From contig NZ_FXZM01000003.1 in assembly GCF_900169175.1 (NCBI RefSeq), positions 186,001-250,000 of the forward strand: 64,000 bases of DNA, in the 5' to 3' direction. A model generated the notes under the pieces. The model saw only the letters and a list, made by a program, of their open reading frames with translations, did not search any database and had not been told where the DNA came from. Shown one piece after another: positions 24,019-33,325 of this stretch. This DNA is from Brevibacterium jeotgali. GTDB lineage: Bacteria > Actinomycetota > Actinomycetes > Actinomycetales > Brevibacteriaceae. The translations under genes and the position numbers were made by a program. The first letter of the stretch is position 1, and the number at the start of each line of letters is the position of its first letter.

Positions 24019-25290
24019 GTGACTGTACGACGACTCAGTGTAATCGGAGCCACGGGCTCGATCGGCACCCAGACCCGTGACGTGCTCCGCCTGCACCGGG
24101 AGCGCTTCCGCGTGACGGGGCTCGCAGCCGGTGGGAACCTGACGGAGCTCGCGGCCCAGGCCGTGGAGTTCTCCGTCCCCGCGATCGGCCTGGCGCACCC
24201 TCCCGCCGCCGATGCCCGGGCCGCCATCCGCTCCGCGCTCGCCTCCGAAGCCGCCCGCCAGCATCTGCCGGACCCCGTCGAGGTCATCGAGACCGGTCCC
24301 GAGGCCCCCGCCAGGATCGCCGCGCTGGCCACCGACGTCGTGCTCAACGCCGTGACCGGTGCTGCGGGCCTCGACGCGACTCTTGCGGCGCTGGAGGCCG
24401 GCACCGATGTCGCGCTCGCGAACAAGGAGTCCCTCATCATCGGCGGTGACGTGGTGCTGGGTGCCGCCGCGGCCTCGGGAGCGGAGCTCATCCCGGTCGA
24501 CAGCGAGCACTCGGCGATCGCACAGGCGCTGCGGGCGGGCCGGGCGGAGGAGGTGTCGAAGCTCATCGTCACCGCATCCGGCGGCCCCTTCCGCGGGTTC
24601 GACCGCGAGCAGCTGGAGACGGTCACCCCGGAGCAGGCCCTCGCCCACCCCACCTGGGACATGGGACGCGTCGTCACGACCAATTCCGCCGGCCTCGTGA
24701 ACAAGGGCCTCGAGGTCATCGAGGCCCATCTGCTGTTCGGCATCCCGTACGACAGGATCGACGTCGTCGTCCACCCGCAGTCGCAGGTGCACTCGATGGT
24801 CGAGTTCGCGGACGGGTCGACCATCGCGCAGGTGTCGCCCCCGGACATGCGGCTGCCCATCGCGTACGCACTGGGAGCGGGGGAGCGGATCGGCTCCGGT
24901 GCCCCCGCCAACGACTGGACGCGGGCCTCGACGTGGACGTTCGAACCCGTCGACGACGAGGCGTTCCCCGCGCTGGGACTGGCAGTGGAAGCAGGACGTC
25001 GGGGCGGCACCTTCCCCGCGGTGTACAACGCGGCGAACGAAGTGTTCGTCGACGCCTTCCACGACCGCCGCATCCCCTTCACCGGGATCGCCGACGGGAT
25101 CGCCGCAGCACTCGCCGACCACAGCAGCCGTGGGGCGGCGGACGGACCCGCGGCCGTCCAGACCGGCAGCGCGGCCGGTGCAGTCGCGCCGCTCACCCGT
25201 GACGCGGTGCTCGCGGCGGACGGCAGCGCGCGCTCGTTCGCCCACAGCTGGGTCGCCCGGCACGCAGGCGAAGGAGCCGCCACCGCATGA
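24019..25290 (+). CDS. dxr: 1-deoxy-D-xylulose 5-phosphate reductoisomerase
   Basis: NADPH-dependent second step of the MEP isoprenoid pathway. The 423-residue protein has the nucleotide-binding GATGSIGTQT near the N-terminus, NKESLIIGG, the SEHSAIAQAL metal/substrate segment, TASGGPFRG and HPQSQVHSMVEFADGS. The C-terminus is about 25 residues longer than in E. coli, rich in Ala. Start GTG 24019. Its stop overlaps the rseP start (ATGA), and ispG of the same pathway follows, the conserved actinobacterial order. Confidence 0.96.
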   Translation: MTVRRLSVIGATGSIGTQTRDVLRLHRERFRVTGLAAGGNLTELAAQAVEFSVPAIGLAHPPAADARAAIRSALASEAARQHLPDPVEVIETGPEAPARIAALATDVVLNAVTGAAGLDATLAALEAGTDVALANKESLIIGGDVVLGAAAASGAELIPVDSEHSAIAQALRAGRAEEVSKLIVTASGGPFRGFDREQLETVTPEQALAHPTWDMGRVVTTNSAGLVNKGLEVIEAHLLFGIPYDRIDVVVHPQSQVHSMVEFADGSTIAQVSPPDMRLPIAYALGAGERIGSGAPANDWTRASTWTFEPVDDEAFPALGLAVEAGRRGGTFPAVYNAANEVFVDAFHDRRIPFTGIADGIAAALADHSSRGAADGPAAVQTGSAAGAVAPLTRDAVLAADGSARSFAHSWVARHAGEGAATA

Positions 25291-26693
25291 CCGCGCTGCT
25301 CTACACGATCGGCGTCGTCCTCTTCCTCGTCGGCATCTCCGCCTCCATCGCGCTGCACGAACTCGGACACCTCGTTCCGGCCAAGCGGTTCGGGGTGAAG
25401 GTCACCCGGTACATGATCGGGTTCGGACCCACCTTGTGGGCGAAGCGCCGCGGCGAGACCGTCTACGGCGTCAAGGCGCTGCCGCTGGGCGGCTTCATCG
25501 CGATGCCAGGCATGTACCCGCCGGAGGACGAGTCGAACACACGCCTGGGCGGCAGTCGTCGCCGCGCCCGCCGCAGGAGGCCCCGACTGTTCGCCGGGGC
25601 GGTGGAGGATGCACGCGCGTTCTCGAACGAAGAACTGGAACCGGGGGAGGAGCACCGTGCGTTCTACGCGCTGAGCGTGCCGAAGCGGCTCGCCGTCATG
25701 TTCGGCGGACCGTTCGTCAACCTGGTCCTGGGGATCCTCGCGCTCGCCGTGAGCCTCCTGGGCATCGGGATGCCCGCACCCACGACCACGGTGCAGACCG
25801 TCGTCGAATGCGCCGTGCCCGCCGAGGTCGCAGCAGAGCGGACCGCGGAGGAACAGGCGGAGTGCCAGCCGGGCGACCAGCTCACTCCCGCATGGGAGCT
25901 CGGCATCGATCCGGGCGACACGATCCTGGCCGTCGACGGCGAGCCCGCGACGGACTGGAGCACGATGACCGGCCTCATCCGCGACGCGGCCGGGCGGACC
26001 GTGCCCGTCACGATCGAACGAGCGGACGAGGAGCGGACCCTCGACGTGCCGATCATCGAGACGGAGCGTCCGGTGCTCGACGACGACGGTGAGCCGGTCG
26101 AGGACGACGACGGCACCACGAGGACGGTGCCCGCGGGATTCCTGGGCGTGGGGCCCACACAGGAGTACCAGCCGATCCCGGTGGCCGAGTTCCCCGCGGA
26201 GGCGGGCAGCGCGATCGGCGGCACCTTCCACGCGCTCGCCACCCTGCCGCAGAAGCTCGTGGAGATCGCGCACGTCGCCTTCTCGGATGAGCCGCGTGAC
26301 CCCGAAGGCCCGATGGGCATGGTGGGCGTGGGCCGTGTCGCCGGCGAGATCGCGTCGACGGACGAGGTGGAGACCGCCAGCGGCGAGGTCATCACGCTCG
26401 ACATGGTCGACAAGGCGCAGACGGGGGTCGGCCTCTTCGCCTCCCTCAACCTCTTCCTCTTCGCCTTCAACATGGTGCCGCTCCTGCCCCTGGACGGCGG
26501 GCACATCGCCGTCGCGCTCTATGAAGGTGCCCGCAGGAGGATCAGCAGGTGGCGGGGGCGGGGGGTCGTCGGCCCGTTCGACACCGCGCGGCTGCTGCCG
26601 CTGACGTACGTCGTCGTCGCGTGCTTCCTGATGATGACGGTGCTCCTCCTCTACGTCGACATCGTCAAACCCGTGCGACTGTTCGGCTCCTAG
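25287..26693 (+). CDS. rseP: Site-2 membrane metalloprotease (M50, RseP/Rip1-like)
   Basis: Intramembrane zinc protease that cleaves anti-sigma factors and other membrane proteins after site-1 cleavage. The 468-residue protein has HELGH at residues 24-28 in the first helix and a PDZ domain around 195-260 (GIDPGDTILAVDGEPATDW). The third zinc ligand lies in NMVPLLPLDGGH near the C-terminus, followed by a last helix (VVACFLMMTVLLLYV). A basic stretch (SRRRARRRRPR) near residue 95 is unusual, in a cytoplasmic loop. Called RseP by family; in mycobacteria the equivalent is Rip1. Confidence 0.93.
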   Translation: MTALLYTIGVVLFLVGISASIALHELGHLVPAKRFGVKVTRYMIGFGPTLWAKRRGETVYGVKALPLGGFIAMPGMYPPEDESNTRLGGSRRRARRRRPRLFAGAVEDARAFSNEELEPGEEHRAFYALSVPKRLAVMFGGPFVNLVLGILALAVSLLGIGMPAPTTTVQTVVECAVPAEVAAERTAEEQAECQPGDQLTPAWELGIDPGDTILAVDGEPATDWSTMTGLIRDAAGRTVPVTIERADEERTLDVPIIETERPVLDDDGEPVEDDDGTTRTVPAGFLGVGPTQEYQPIPVAEFPAEAGSAIGGTFHALATLPQKLVEIAHVAFSDEPRDPEGPMGMVGVGRVAGEIASTDEVETASGEVITLDMVDKAQTGVGLFASLNLFLFAFNMVPLLPLDGGHIAVALYEGARRRISRWRGRGVVGPFDTARLLPLTYVVVACFLMMTVLLLYVDIVKPVRLFGS

Positions 26694-26710
26694 GAGCGTG
26701 CGCCGCCTCA

Positions 26711-26737
26711 CCCCGGGCGTCCAGAGTGTTCCCGGGG
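26711..26737 (+). terminator. Weak hairpin between rseP and ispG
   Basis: CCCCGGG (26711-26717) pairs with CCCGGGG (26731-26737) around a 13-base loop, just after rseP and before the ispG promoter candidate. It may be an attenuating terminator. Confidence 0.35.
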
Positions 26738-26745
26738 CCGCGGAG

Positions 26746-26751
26746 TACGAT
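26746..26751 (+). promoter_or_regulatory. Candidate -10 box for ispG
   Basis: TACGAT 45 bases before the GTG of ispG, with GAAGGG as ribosome binding site between. No clear -35. Confidence 0.35.
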
Positions 26752-26796
26752 GGCTGACAACGTCCGGACCCGACCTGTTCGAAGGGAACCACCTCT

Positions 26797-27945
26797 GTGA
26801 CCGCAGTGAACCTGGGTATGCCCGCGCCTCCTCCTCCCGTCCTCTCACCGCGCAGGAAGACGCGGCAGATCCAGGTCGGCACGGTGGGCGTCGGGTCCGA
26901 CCACCAGGTCTCCGTCCAGTCCATGACGACGACGAAGACCACGGACATCAACGGCACCCTGCAGCAGATCGCAGAGCTCACTGCGGCCGGCTGCGACATC
27001 GTGCGTGTGGCCTGTCCCGCGACCGAGGACGCTGAATCGCTTCCGGCGATCGCTAGTAAGTCGCAGATCCCCGTCATCGCGGACATCCACTTCCAGCCCA
27101 AGTACGTCTACAAGGCGATCGAGGCCGGCTGTGCGGCTGTCCGCGTGAACCCGGGCAACATCCGCAAGTTCGACGATCAGGTCAAGCAGATCTCGAAGGA
27201 GGCGGCTGACGCCGGCGTCTCCATCCGCATCGGTGTGAATGCCGGTTCGCTCGACAAGCGCATCATGGACAAGTACGGCAAGGCGACGCCGGAGGCGCTC
27301 GTCGAATCCGCAGTCTGGGAGGCCTCCCTCTTCGAGGAGCACGGCTTCAACGACTTCAAGATCTCCGTGAAGCACAACGACCCCGTCATCATGGTCCGCG
27401 CGTACGAACTGCTCGCGGAGCGCGGCGACTGGCCGCTGCACCTGGGAGTGACGGAGGCAGGGCCTGCTTTCCAGGGCACCATCAAGTCCGCCACCGCTTT
27501 CGGCACGCTGCTCAGCCAGGGGATCGGTGACACCATCCGGGTGTCCCTGTCCGCACCCCCGGTCGAGGAGATCAAGGTCGGCAATCAGATCCTCGAGTCG
27601 CTGAATCTGCGTCCGCGCAAGCTGGAGATCGTGTCCTGCCCGTCCTGCGGCCGTGCCCAGGTCGACGTGTACTCGCTCGCGGACCGAGTGACTGCCGGGC
27701 TCGAAGGACTCGAGGTGCCGCTGCGCGTCGCCGTGATGGGCTGCATCGTCAACGGACCCGGCGAAGCGCGGGAAGCCGACCTGGGAGTCGCGAGCGGCAA
27801 CGGCAAGGGACAGATCTTCGTGAAGGGCGAGGTCATCAAGACGGTCCCGGAATCCGCGATCGTCGAGACGCTCATCGAAGAGGCCATGCGGATCGCAGAC
27901 GAGAACGGCCTGGCACAGGGCGATGCCGAGGTCGTCGTCGGATGA
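26797..27945 (+). CDS. ispG: 4-hydroxy-3-methylbut-2-enyl diphosphate synthase (flavodoxin/ferredoxin)
   Basis: Iron-sulfur enzyme converting MEcPP to HMBPP in the MEP pathway. The 382-residue protein has an N-terminal TIM-barrel part ([42 protein letters not shown]) and a C-terminal [4Fe-4S] domain with C281, C284 ([10 protein letters not shown]) and C316 ([11 protein letters not shown]). Length matches actinobacterial IspG. GTG 26797 has GAAGGG ten bases upstream. Confidence 0.96.
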   Translation: MTAVNLGMPAPPPPVLSPRRKTRQIQVGTVGVGSDHQVSVQSMTTTKTTDINGTLQQIAELTAAGCDIVRVACPATEDAESLPAIASKSQIPVIADIHFQPKYVYKAIEAGCAAVRVNPGNIRKFDDQVKQISKEAADAGVSIRIGVNAGSLDKRIMDKYGKATPEALVESAVWEASLFEEHGFNDFKISVKHNDPVIMVRAYELLAERGDWPLHLGVTEAGPAFQGTIKSATAFGTLLSQGIGDTIRVSLSAPPVEEIKVGNQILESLNLRPRKLEIVSCPSCGRAQVDVYSLADRVTAGLEGLEVPLRVAVMGCIVNGPGEAREADLGVASGNGKGQIFVKGEVIKTVPESAIVETLIEEAMRIADENGLAQGDAEVVVG

Positions 27946-27958
27946 CCCCGCACGTCCG

Positions 27959-28834
27959 GTGAGGATCCTCCCGCTCACGCACCGGTACACCGAGTGGCTC
28001 ATGCACGTCCTGCAGGCGGACCCGGCGCGGAACTGCTATCTGCTGGCGCTCGTGAACGCGCGGGGGTCGGCGGACATCTCCGGTCCCACCGGCACGCTCT
28101 ACGGAGTGTTCGACGATTTCGGCCCGATCGCCGCCTACTGGCTGGGCGGGAGCGTCGTCGCCGTCGACGCGACGCCGGAGACCAACAGGCCGATCGCCAC
28201 TCTGCTCAACGCGAGAGGACGATGGTCGACGTCATTCATCGGCGATTCCTCGTGGGTCCTCGACCTCACGGATCAGCTGAACTGGGGCGACCCGCGTGGC
28301 GTGCGGCCCGCGCAGCCGCTCCTCGTCTGCGAGCAGGAGCCGGAGGTGTTCGCGCACCCCGGCGTGCGACTGGGCGTCGCCGCGGACTTCGGGCCGGTCT
28401 TCGCCGCGTCGGTGGAGATGTTCACGGAAGAGGTCGGCTTCTCTCCGATCGAGGAGGGGCAGCGCGAGTACCGCGCCCGTGTGCGCAGTCTGCTCGATCA
28501 CCGCAGCACCCTGCTCGTCATGTCGGAGCGAGGCCCCGATGGCGGGCCGATCCGCGAATGGCCCGCGCCGGGCAGCTGGCAGCAGGTGATCTTCAAAGCG
28601 GATCTGGGGATCCGATCCGCGTCCGCAGTCCAGGTGCAGGGGGTGTGGACCCACCCGGACTTCCGCGGGCGCGGGATCGCGAGTGCAGCGATGGTGGCCG
28701 TCTCCGCACATGCCATGCAGCACGTCGCGCCGACGGCGAGCCTCTACGCGAACTCCTACAACGCTCCTGCGCTGCGCGCGTATGAGAAGGCCGGCTACGT
28801 CCAGCGCGGCACCTTCGCCACCGTCATGTACTGA
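27959..28834 (+). CDS. GNAT acetyltransferase, DUF4081 type
   Basis: A 291-residue protein with an N-terminal DUF4081-like domain (residues about 1-130) and a C-terminal GNAT fold. The acetyl-CoA loop is VWTHPDFRGRGIASAAMVAV, followed by YANSYNAPALRAYEKAGYV. The same protein type follows ispG in mycobacteria and other actinobacteria; substrate unknown. The start is uncertain: GTG 27959 lies 13 bp after ispG, while ATG 27923 would overlap ispG by 23 bases and add 12 residues. Neither has a strong ribosome binding site. Confidence 0.82.
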   Translation: MRILPLTHRYTEWLMHVLQADPARNCYLLALVNARGSADISGPTGTLYGVFDDFGPIAAYWLGGSVVAVDATPETNRPIATLLNARGRWSTSFIGDSSWVLDLTDQLNWGDPRGVRPAQPLLVCEQEPEVFAHPGVRLGVAADFGPVFAASVEMFTEEVGFSPIEEGQREYRARVRSLLDHRSTLLVMSERGPDGGPIREWPAPGSWQQVIFKADLGIRSASAVQVQGVWTHPDFRGRGIASAAMVAVSAHAMQHVAPTASLYANSYNAPALRAYEKAGYVQRGTFATVMY

Positions 28835-28928
28835 CGCGCGTGTCTTGATGCGCATGTCCTGACGAGCGACTGCTGCGTGGTCAGGGTGCAGCGTCGGCCC
28901 TGGTCGCGGGGAGCGGCCGCCGACCCGG

Positions 28929-29321
28929 TCACCGGGACGATCGTCCCCGCAGCCGATCGAGGTCCCGCCTGTCCTTCTTCGTGGGACGTCCCATCCCCTT
29001 GTCGCGGCGGGGCACCGGGGCGCGCAGTGCCGGATCCGGGGGAGGCGTGCGGTCCTCATAGCACTGCTGTGCGATCGGGGCTCCTGCACGCGTGGACAGC
29101 ATCGCCCGCACGACGAGGATGCGCTCTCCGCCCGGAGTGCGCACGCGGATCGTCTGCCCGGCCGTGATCTTCTGGGCGGGCTTGGCGCGGGCGCCGTCCA
29201 CGTGGACGTGACCGCCCTTCGCCGCGGCGGTGGCGGCGGAGCGGGCGCGGAACATGCGCACGGCCCACAGCCACACATCGACCCGCATCGAGGCTCCTGG
29301 AGTGACATCCGGTTCCGGCAT
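28929..29321 (-). CDS. S4-domain RNA-binding protein (Hsp15-like)
   Basis: A small basic RNA-binding protein with one S4 domain (VDVWLWAVRMFRARSAATAA, GGHVHVDGARAKPAQKITAG), like E. coli Hsp15/HslR, which rescues stalled 50S subunits carrying nascent chains. The C-terminal tail (PRRDKGMGRPTKKDRRDLDR) is typical. Two starts compete: ATG 29321 (130 residues) lies six bases after a TAGTCT -10 and would be leaderless. ATG 29288 (119 residues, MRVDVWLW, the usual N-terminus) has AGGAG five bases upstream. Divergent from the cytochrome b gene, with a palindrome between them. Confidence 0.85.
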   Translation of the reverse strand: MPEPDVTPGASMRVDVWLWAVRMFRARSAATAAAKGGHVHVDGARAKPAQKITAGQTIRVRTPGGERILVVRAMLSTRAGAPIAQQCYEDRTPPPDPALRAPVPRRDKGMGRPTKKDRRDLDRLRGRSSR

Positions 29322-29327
29322 GCGTGC

Positions 29328-29333
29328 AGACTA
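29328..29333 (-). promoter_or_regulatory. Candidate -10 box, leaderless S4 gene
   Basis: On the reverse strand TAGTCT ends six bases before ATG 29321. The palindrome at 29346-29357 covers the matching -35 position, suggesting repression by its cognate regulator. Confidence 0.4.
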
Positions 29334-29345
29334 CAGCGAGCCACT

Positions 29346-29357
29346 TAACGGTCGTTA
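29346..29357. promoter_or_regulatory. Palindromic operator TAACGGTCGTTA
   Basis: Perfect 5-bp arms around GT, extended imperfectly to TTAACGGTCGTTAG. It is AT-richer than its surroundings and sits between the divergent S4 and cytochrome b genes, over the -35 positions of both candidate promoters. Short A/T-flanked ACG..CGT palindromes of this type are often TetR-family operators; no TetR gene is in this window. Confidence 0.5.
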
Positions 29358-29369
29358 GAACTCTCACGC

Positions 29370-29375
29370 TATGCT
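29370..29375 (+). promoter_or_regulatory. Candidate -10 box for the cytochrome b gene
   Basis: TATGCT, with TTAACG (29345-29350) 19 bases upstream as a possible -35 lying inside the palindrome. It predicts a leader of about 90 bases to GTG 29470. Confidence 0.4.
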
Positions 29376-29469
29376 CAGTCACGAACATCTGCATCCCATT
29401 TCCGGTGTGGAGTCGGGAACCGCCCTCGGCGGGCGTCCGTGCTCCCGCCGCTGGACCAGGAAGGCGCGC

Positions 29470-30423
29470 GTGAACACGTCCTCCAAGAACAAGAAGAAGG
29501 GCGGCTTCGACGTCCAGCCCTTCATCAAGCCCGCCCTCATCGCCGGCGGCTCGATCGTCGCGCTCGGGGTCATCGTCCTCCTCGCGATCTGGCTGCGCAC
29601 GATCCCGTCTGTTGAGGCCTTCATCGACAAGTACCCCGGGCAGGACCCGGTGAATGAGGTCGAGTCCGGTCTGCCCGCCTGGCTCGGCTGGCAGCACTTC
29701 CTCAACGCCTTCTTCATGCTCCTCATCATCCGCACCGGCATCCTGGTGCGGATCACAGAGCGGCCCAAGGGCCACTGGACCCGCAACAACAAGGGCCTGA
29801 TCAAGACGAAGAAGGCTCCCGAGAAGATCACGATGAACCTGTGGATCCACTACATGTTCGACGCGCTCTGGGCCCTCAACGGCGTCGTGTTCTTCGTGCT
29901 GCTCTTCGCGACGGATCAGTGGAAGCGCGTGGTCCCGCTCAGCTGGGACATCTTCCCGCATGCGATCTCCTCGGCGCTGCAGTACGCGTCCATGGACTGG
30001 CCGGCGGAGATGGGCTGGACGAACTACAACGCGCTCCAGCTGATCGCATACTTCACGGTCATCTTCATCGCCGCGCCGATCTCGCTCGTCACCGGTCTGC
30101 GGATGTCGAACGTCTGGCCCGAGGACTCGGGGATCAACAAGGTCTTCCCGGCCCCCGTCGCGCGCGCTCTGCACTTCCCGACGATGGTGTTCTTCCTCGT
30201 CTTCATCGCGATCCACGTGTTCCTCGTGTTCGTCGGTGCGGTCGTCGGCGGCCACGGGATCTTCGGCAACCTGCAGCACATGTACGCGGCATCCCCGGAT
30301 GCGCCGTGGTTCGCCTTCATCATGTTCGCGATCTCGATCGTGGTCATGGTCGCGGCCTGGTTCCTGGCGCGGCCGGTCTTCCTCACCCCCGTCGCCAACA
30401 TGTTCGGCAAGGTGAGCCGCTGA
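29470..30423 (+). CDS. Membrane b-type cytochrome (cytochrome b561-like domain)
   Basis: A 317-residue integral membrane protein with about five to six helices. Histidines suit b-haem ligation in [59 protein letters not shown] and FGNLQHMY. Related proteins are haem-b membrane anchors that pass electrons between quinones and partner oxidoreductases; no partner such as a molybdopterin subunit is adjacent. The basic N-terminus ([10 protein letters not shown]) precedes the first helix. GTG 29470 has AGGAAGG five bases upstream; an in-frame ATG at 29371 lies on the -10 box. Confidence 0.75.
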   Translation: MNTSSKNKKKGGFDVQPFIKPALIAGGSIVALGVIVLLAIWLRTIPSVEAFIDKYPGQDPVNEVESGLPAWLGWQHFLNAFFMLLIIRTGILVRITERPKGHWTRNNKGLIKTKKAPEKITMNLWIHYMFDALWALNGVVFFVLLFATDQWKRVVPLSWDIFPHAISSALQYASMDWPAEMGWTNYNALQLIAYFTVIFIAAPISLVTGLRMSNVWPEDSGINKVFPAPVARALHFPTMVFFLVFIAIHVFLVFVGAVVGGHGIFGNLQHMYAASPDAPWFAFIMFAISIVVMVAAWFLARPVFLTPVANMFGKVSR

Positions 30424-30454
30424 CGGAGCAGTCTCCTCGGCACCGTCCACGCGA

Positions 30455-30500
30455 CGCGCGCACGCCCGGCACCCTGCGCAGGGTGCCGGGCGTGCGCGCG
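30455..30500 (+). terminator. 46-base perfect palindrome terminator
   Basis: Two 23-base arms (30455-30477 and 30478-30500) pair perfectly with no spacer, so the RNA forms a hairpin with only a few central bases unpaired. It lies 32 bp after the cytochrome b stop and before the proS promoter region. Confidence 0.75.
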
Positions 30501-30631
30501 CCGAGACGCAGAGGTGCCGGTGTCGCCCGAGGAGCTGGGCGTCCTGTGATGCGATCAGACGTCGGAGCGGACCACGGGCCCGGTCCGCGCATCCGGTCCT
30601 CGGTCAGCGGATCGGGGCGGCGCCCCGGTGA

Positions 30632-30637
30632 TAGAGT
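30632..30637 (+). promoter_or_regulatory. Candidate -10 box for proS
   Basis: TAGAGT 43 bases before the proposed GTG start of proS, downstream of the palindromic terminator. No clear -35. Confidence 0.35.
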
Positions 30638-30680
30638 TCCAGCGTCCGTCCCGTCGTCGACCGTTCTCCGAGGAGTGCCC

Positions 30681-32513
30681 GTGCCACTGCGCATGTCCAG
30701 TCTGTTTGTGCGTTCTCTCAAGGAGGACCCGGTCGACGCCGAGGTCGCGAGCCACAAGCTCCTCCACCGCGCGGGATACATCCGCCGCTCCGCCCCGGGC
30801 ATCTACACGTGGCTGCCGCTGGGCCTCGCCGTGCTGCGGCGCATCGAGACGGTCGTGCGGCAGGAGATCGAACGGGCGGGCTCGCAGGAGGTGCACTTCC
30901 CCGCGCTGCTGCCGGCAGAGCCGTACAAGGCATCCGGCCGCTGGGAGGCGTTCGGCGACCTCCTCTTCGAACTCAAGGACCGCCGGGACGGCGACTACCT
31001 GCTCGCGCCCACTCACGAAGAGGTGTTCACCCTCCTCGTCAAGGACCTCTACGGCTCCTACAAGGATCTGCCGCTCAGTCTCTACCAGATCCAGACGAAG
31101 TACCGTGACGAGGCCCGCCCGCGTGCCGGCCTGCTGCGCGGTCGCGAGTTCATCATGAAGGACGCATACTCGTTCGACCTCGATGATGAGGGCCTCGACG
31201 CGTCCTACCAGGCGATGCGCGACGCCTACGTCCGCATCTACGACCGGCTGCGTCTGCCCTACGTGATCGTCGAGGCGACCCCGGGGGCCATGGGCGGTGC
31301 CGGTACAGAGGAGTTCCTCTACCCGTCGGTCGTCGGCGAGGACACCTACGTGCGCACCGCGGGCGGATATGCGGCGAACGTCGAAGCCGTGACGACAGTC
31401 GCTCCGGAGCCGGTCGAATGGGCCGACAGTCCGCAGGCGCACATCGAGCCGACCCCGGATACGCCGACGATCGCGACGCTCGTCGATGCCTCCAACGCAC
31501 AGCAGCCGCGCCAGGACCGGGAATGGACGGCCGCAGACACGCTGAAGAACGTCGTCGTCGCGGTCACCCACGCGAACGGTGAGCGCGAGATCGTGGTCAT
31601 CGGGCTGCCCGGCGACCGCGACGTCGACCTGGACCGCGCCGAGGGCACCGGCCGGCTGGGCGAGGGCGAGATCGCCGTGGAGGCGGCGACGGAGGCCGAC
31701 CTCGCGGGGCTGCCCCAGCTGGTCAAGGGCTACATCGGCCCCGGCGTCTCCCTGACGGACCCCTTCCTCGGACTCGAGGGCGCGTCCGGCCTGCGCTACC
31801 TCGTCGATCCGCGGATCGCGGACGGCAGCCGTTGGATCACCGGCGCGAACCAGCACGGCCACCACGTCTACGACCTCGTCTACGGCCGTGACTTCGTCGC
31901 GGACGGCACGATCGAGGCATCCGAGGTCCGTCCGGGCGATGAGGCTCCGGACGGTTCCGGCCCGCTCGAGCTCGCGCGCGGTGTGGAGATCGGTCAGGTC
32001 TTCAAGCTGGGCCGCAAGTACGCAGAGGCCCTGGGGCTGACGGTGCTCGATGAGAACGGCAAGTCCCGCGTCGTGACGATGGGCTCCTACGGCGTGGGCG
32101 TGTCCCGCGTGATGGCGTGCATCGCGGAGGAGTACCACGACGACCGGGGTCTCATCTGGCCGCAGCACCTCGCACCCGCGGATGTCCACATCGTCGCCAC
32201 CGGCAAGGACGCTGCGGTCTTCGACACGGCAGAGGCGCTGACCGCGGACCTCGAGTCCCGCGGAGTCCGCGTGCTGTTCGACGACAGGCCCAAGACGAGC
32301 CCGGGCGTGAAGTTCGGCGATGCGGAGCTCCTCGGGATCCCCACGGTCCTCGTGGTGGGTCGTGGGCTCAAGGACGGGAACGTCGAACTGCGCAACCGCA
32401 CGGACGGCACGTCTGCGGATGTCCCTGTCGCGGCTGCGGCCGAAGCCGTCGTGGACCAGGTCGACGCGGGGTACGCACTCGTCGGCGACTCCCGCACCAC
32501 CTACCTCGTGTGA
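30681..32513 (+). CDS. proS: Prolyl-tRNA synthetase (bacterial type)
   Basis: Charges tRNA-Pro. Class II synthetase of 610 residues with motif 1 region ([20 protein letters not shown]), motif 2 ([26 protein letters not shown]) and motif 3 ([20 protein letters not shown]). A YbaK-like editing insertion, which hydrolyses Ala-tRNA-Pro, sits between motifs 2 and 3, followed by an anticodon-binding C-terminus. GTG 30681 has AGGAG five bases upstream and gives MPLRMSSLF, the usual actinobacterial N-terminus; ATG 30693 is in frame. Stop overlaps the next gene. Confidence 0.96.
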   Translation: MPLRMSSLFVRSLKEDPVDAEVASHKLLHRAGYIRRSAPGIYTWLPLGLAVLRRIETVVRQEIERAGSQEVHFPALLPAEPYKASGRWEAFGDLLFELKDRRDGDYLLAPTHEEVFTLLVKDLYGSYKDLPLSLYQIQTKYRDEARPRAGLLRGREFIMKDAYSFDLDDEGLDASYQAMRDAYVRIYDRLRLPYVIVEATPGAMGGAGTEEFLYPSVVGEDTYVRTAGGYAANVEAVTTVAPEPVEWADSPQAHIEPTPDTPTIATLVDASNAQQPRQDREWTAADTLKNVVVAVTHANGEREIVVIGLPGDRDVDLDRAEGTGRLGEGEIAVEAATEADLAGLPQLVKGYIGPGVSLTDPFLGLEGASGLRYLVDPRIADGSRWITGANQHGHHVYDLVYGRDFVADGTIEASEVRPGDEAPDGSGPLELARGVEIGQVFKLGRKYAEALGLTVLDENGKSRVVTMGSYGVGVSRVMACIAEEYHDDRGLIWPQHLAPADVHIVATGKDAAVFDTAEALTADLESRGVRVLFDDRPKTSPGVKFGDAELLGIPTVLVVGRGLKDGNVELRNRTDGTSADVPVAAAAEAVVDQVDAGYALVGDSRTTYLV

Positions 32514-33322
32514 CCCCCGCGGCAGGCTCCGCCATCGAGGTGACGCTGGGGCTCATCCTGCTCCTGTTCGCCGTCGGTGTGTTCGCCGGGTGGATCGATG
32601 CGGTGGTGGGCGGAGGCGGGCTCGTCCAGCTCCCGGCACTGCTGCTGGTGCCCGGGATCACCGCCGTCCAGGCGCTCGCGACCAACAAGGTGGGGTCGAT
32701 CGCAGGGACGACGGTCTCGTCGCTGACGTATCTGCGACGCGTCACCCCTGACCGGTCCGCGACGTTCCCCGCCGCGGGCCTCGCACTCGTCGGTGCGGTG
32801 GTGGGCGCGATGCTCGCCGCGCTCATGCCCGAAGGGGTCCTGCGTCCGGCGATCCTCGCCGTGCTCGTCGCGGTGGCGGTCTTCACACTCATGAAGCCCA
32901 GCCTGGGTGCCGAGGCTCGCCTGCGGTTCCCGCCCGATTCGGCGGCACACCACACCACGGCATGGGCGCTGGGCTTCGTCGTCGGCGTCTACGACGGTGC
33001 GCTCGGACCCGGGACCGGCTCATTCCTCGTCATCGGATTCGTCGCACTGATCGGCTTCAGCTTCCTGCAGGCGTCCGCCTCGAGCAAGGTCGTCAACTGG
33101 GCCACCAACCTCGGTGCGCTGCTGTTCTTCGTCCCCGCGGGCCATGTCGTGTGGTCCCTGGGGCTCGCAATGGCCCTGGGCAACCTGACGGGCGGCTACA
33201 TCGGAGCGCGGACTGCGATCCGGCTGGGCAGCGGATTCGTCCGCATCGTCTTCATCGTGGTCGTGGGAGCGATGGTGCTGAGCATGGGGTGGTCCATGCT
33301 CGCCGGCGCCCTCGGACGCTGA
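32510..33322 (+). CDS. TSUP (TauE/SafE) family membrane transporter
   Basis: A 270-residue polytopic membrane protein of the sulfite exporter TauE/SafE family. Two homologous halves each start with a G-rich helix: [20 protein letters not shown] near residue 25 and [20 protein letters not shown] near residue 160. About eight helices. Members move sulfite, sulfonates or other anions; the substrate here is not evident. GTG 32510 overlaps the proS stop (GTGA), so it is co-translated with proS. It is convergent with the phosphotransferase gene, three bases apart. Confidence 0.87.
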   Translation: MTPAAGSAIEVTLGLILLLFAVGVFAGWIDAVVGGGGLVQLPALLLVPGITAVQALATNKVGSIAGTTVSSLTYLRRVTPDRSATFPAAGLALVGAVVGAMLAALMPEGVLRPAILAVLVAVAVFTLMKPSLGAEARLRFPPDSAAHHTTAWALGFVVGVYDGALGPGTGSFLVIGFVALIGFSFLQASASSKVVNWATNLGALLFFVPAGHVVWSLGLAMALGNLTGGYIGARTAIRLGSGFVRIVFIVVVGAMVLSMGWSMLAGALGR

Positions 33323-33325
33323 GGA

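Noticed and set aside
23862..27101. Reverse-strand open frame of over 1000 codons across dxr-rseP
   Set aside because: Covers three certain forward genes, has no recognisable domain and no ribosome binding site; a compositional shadow.
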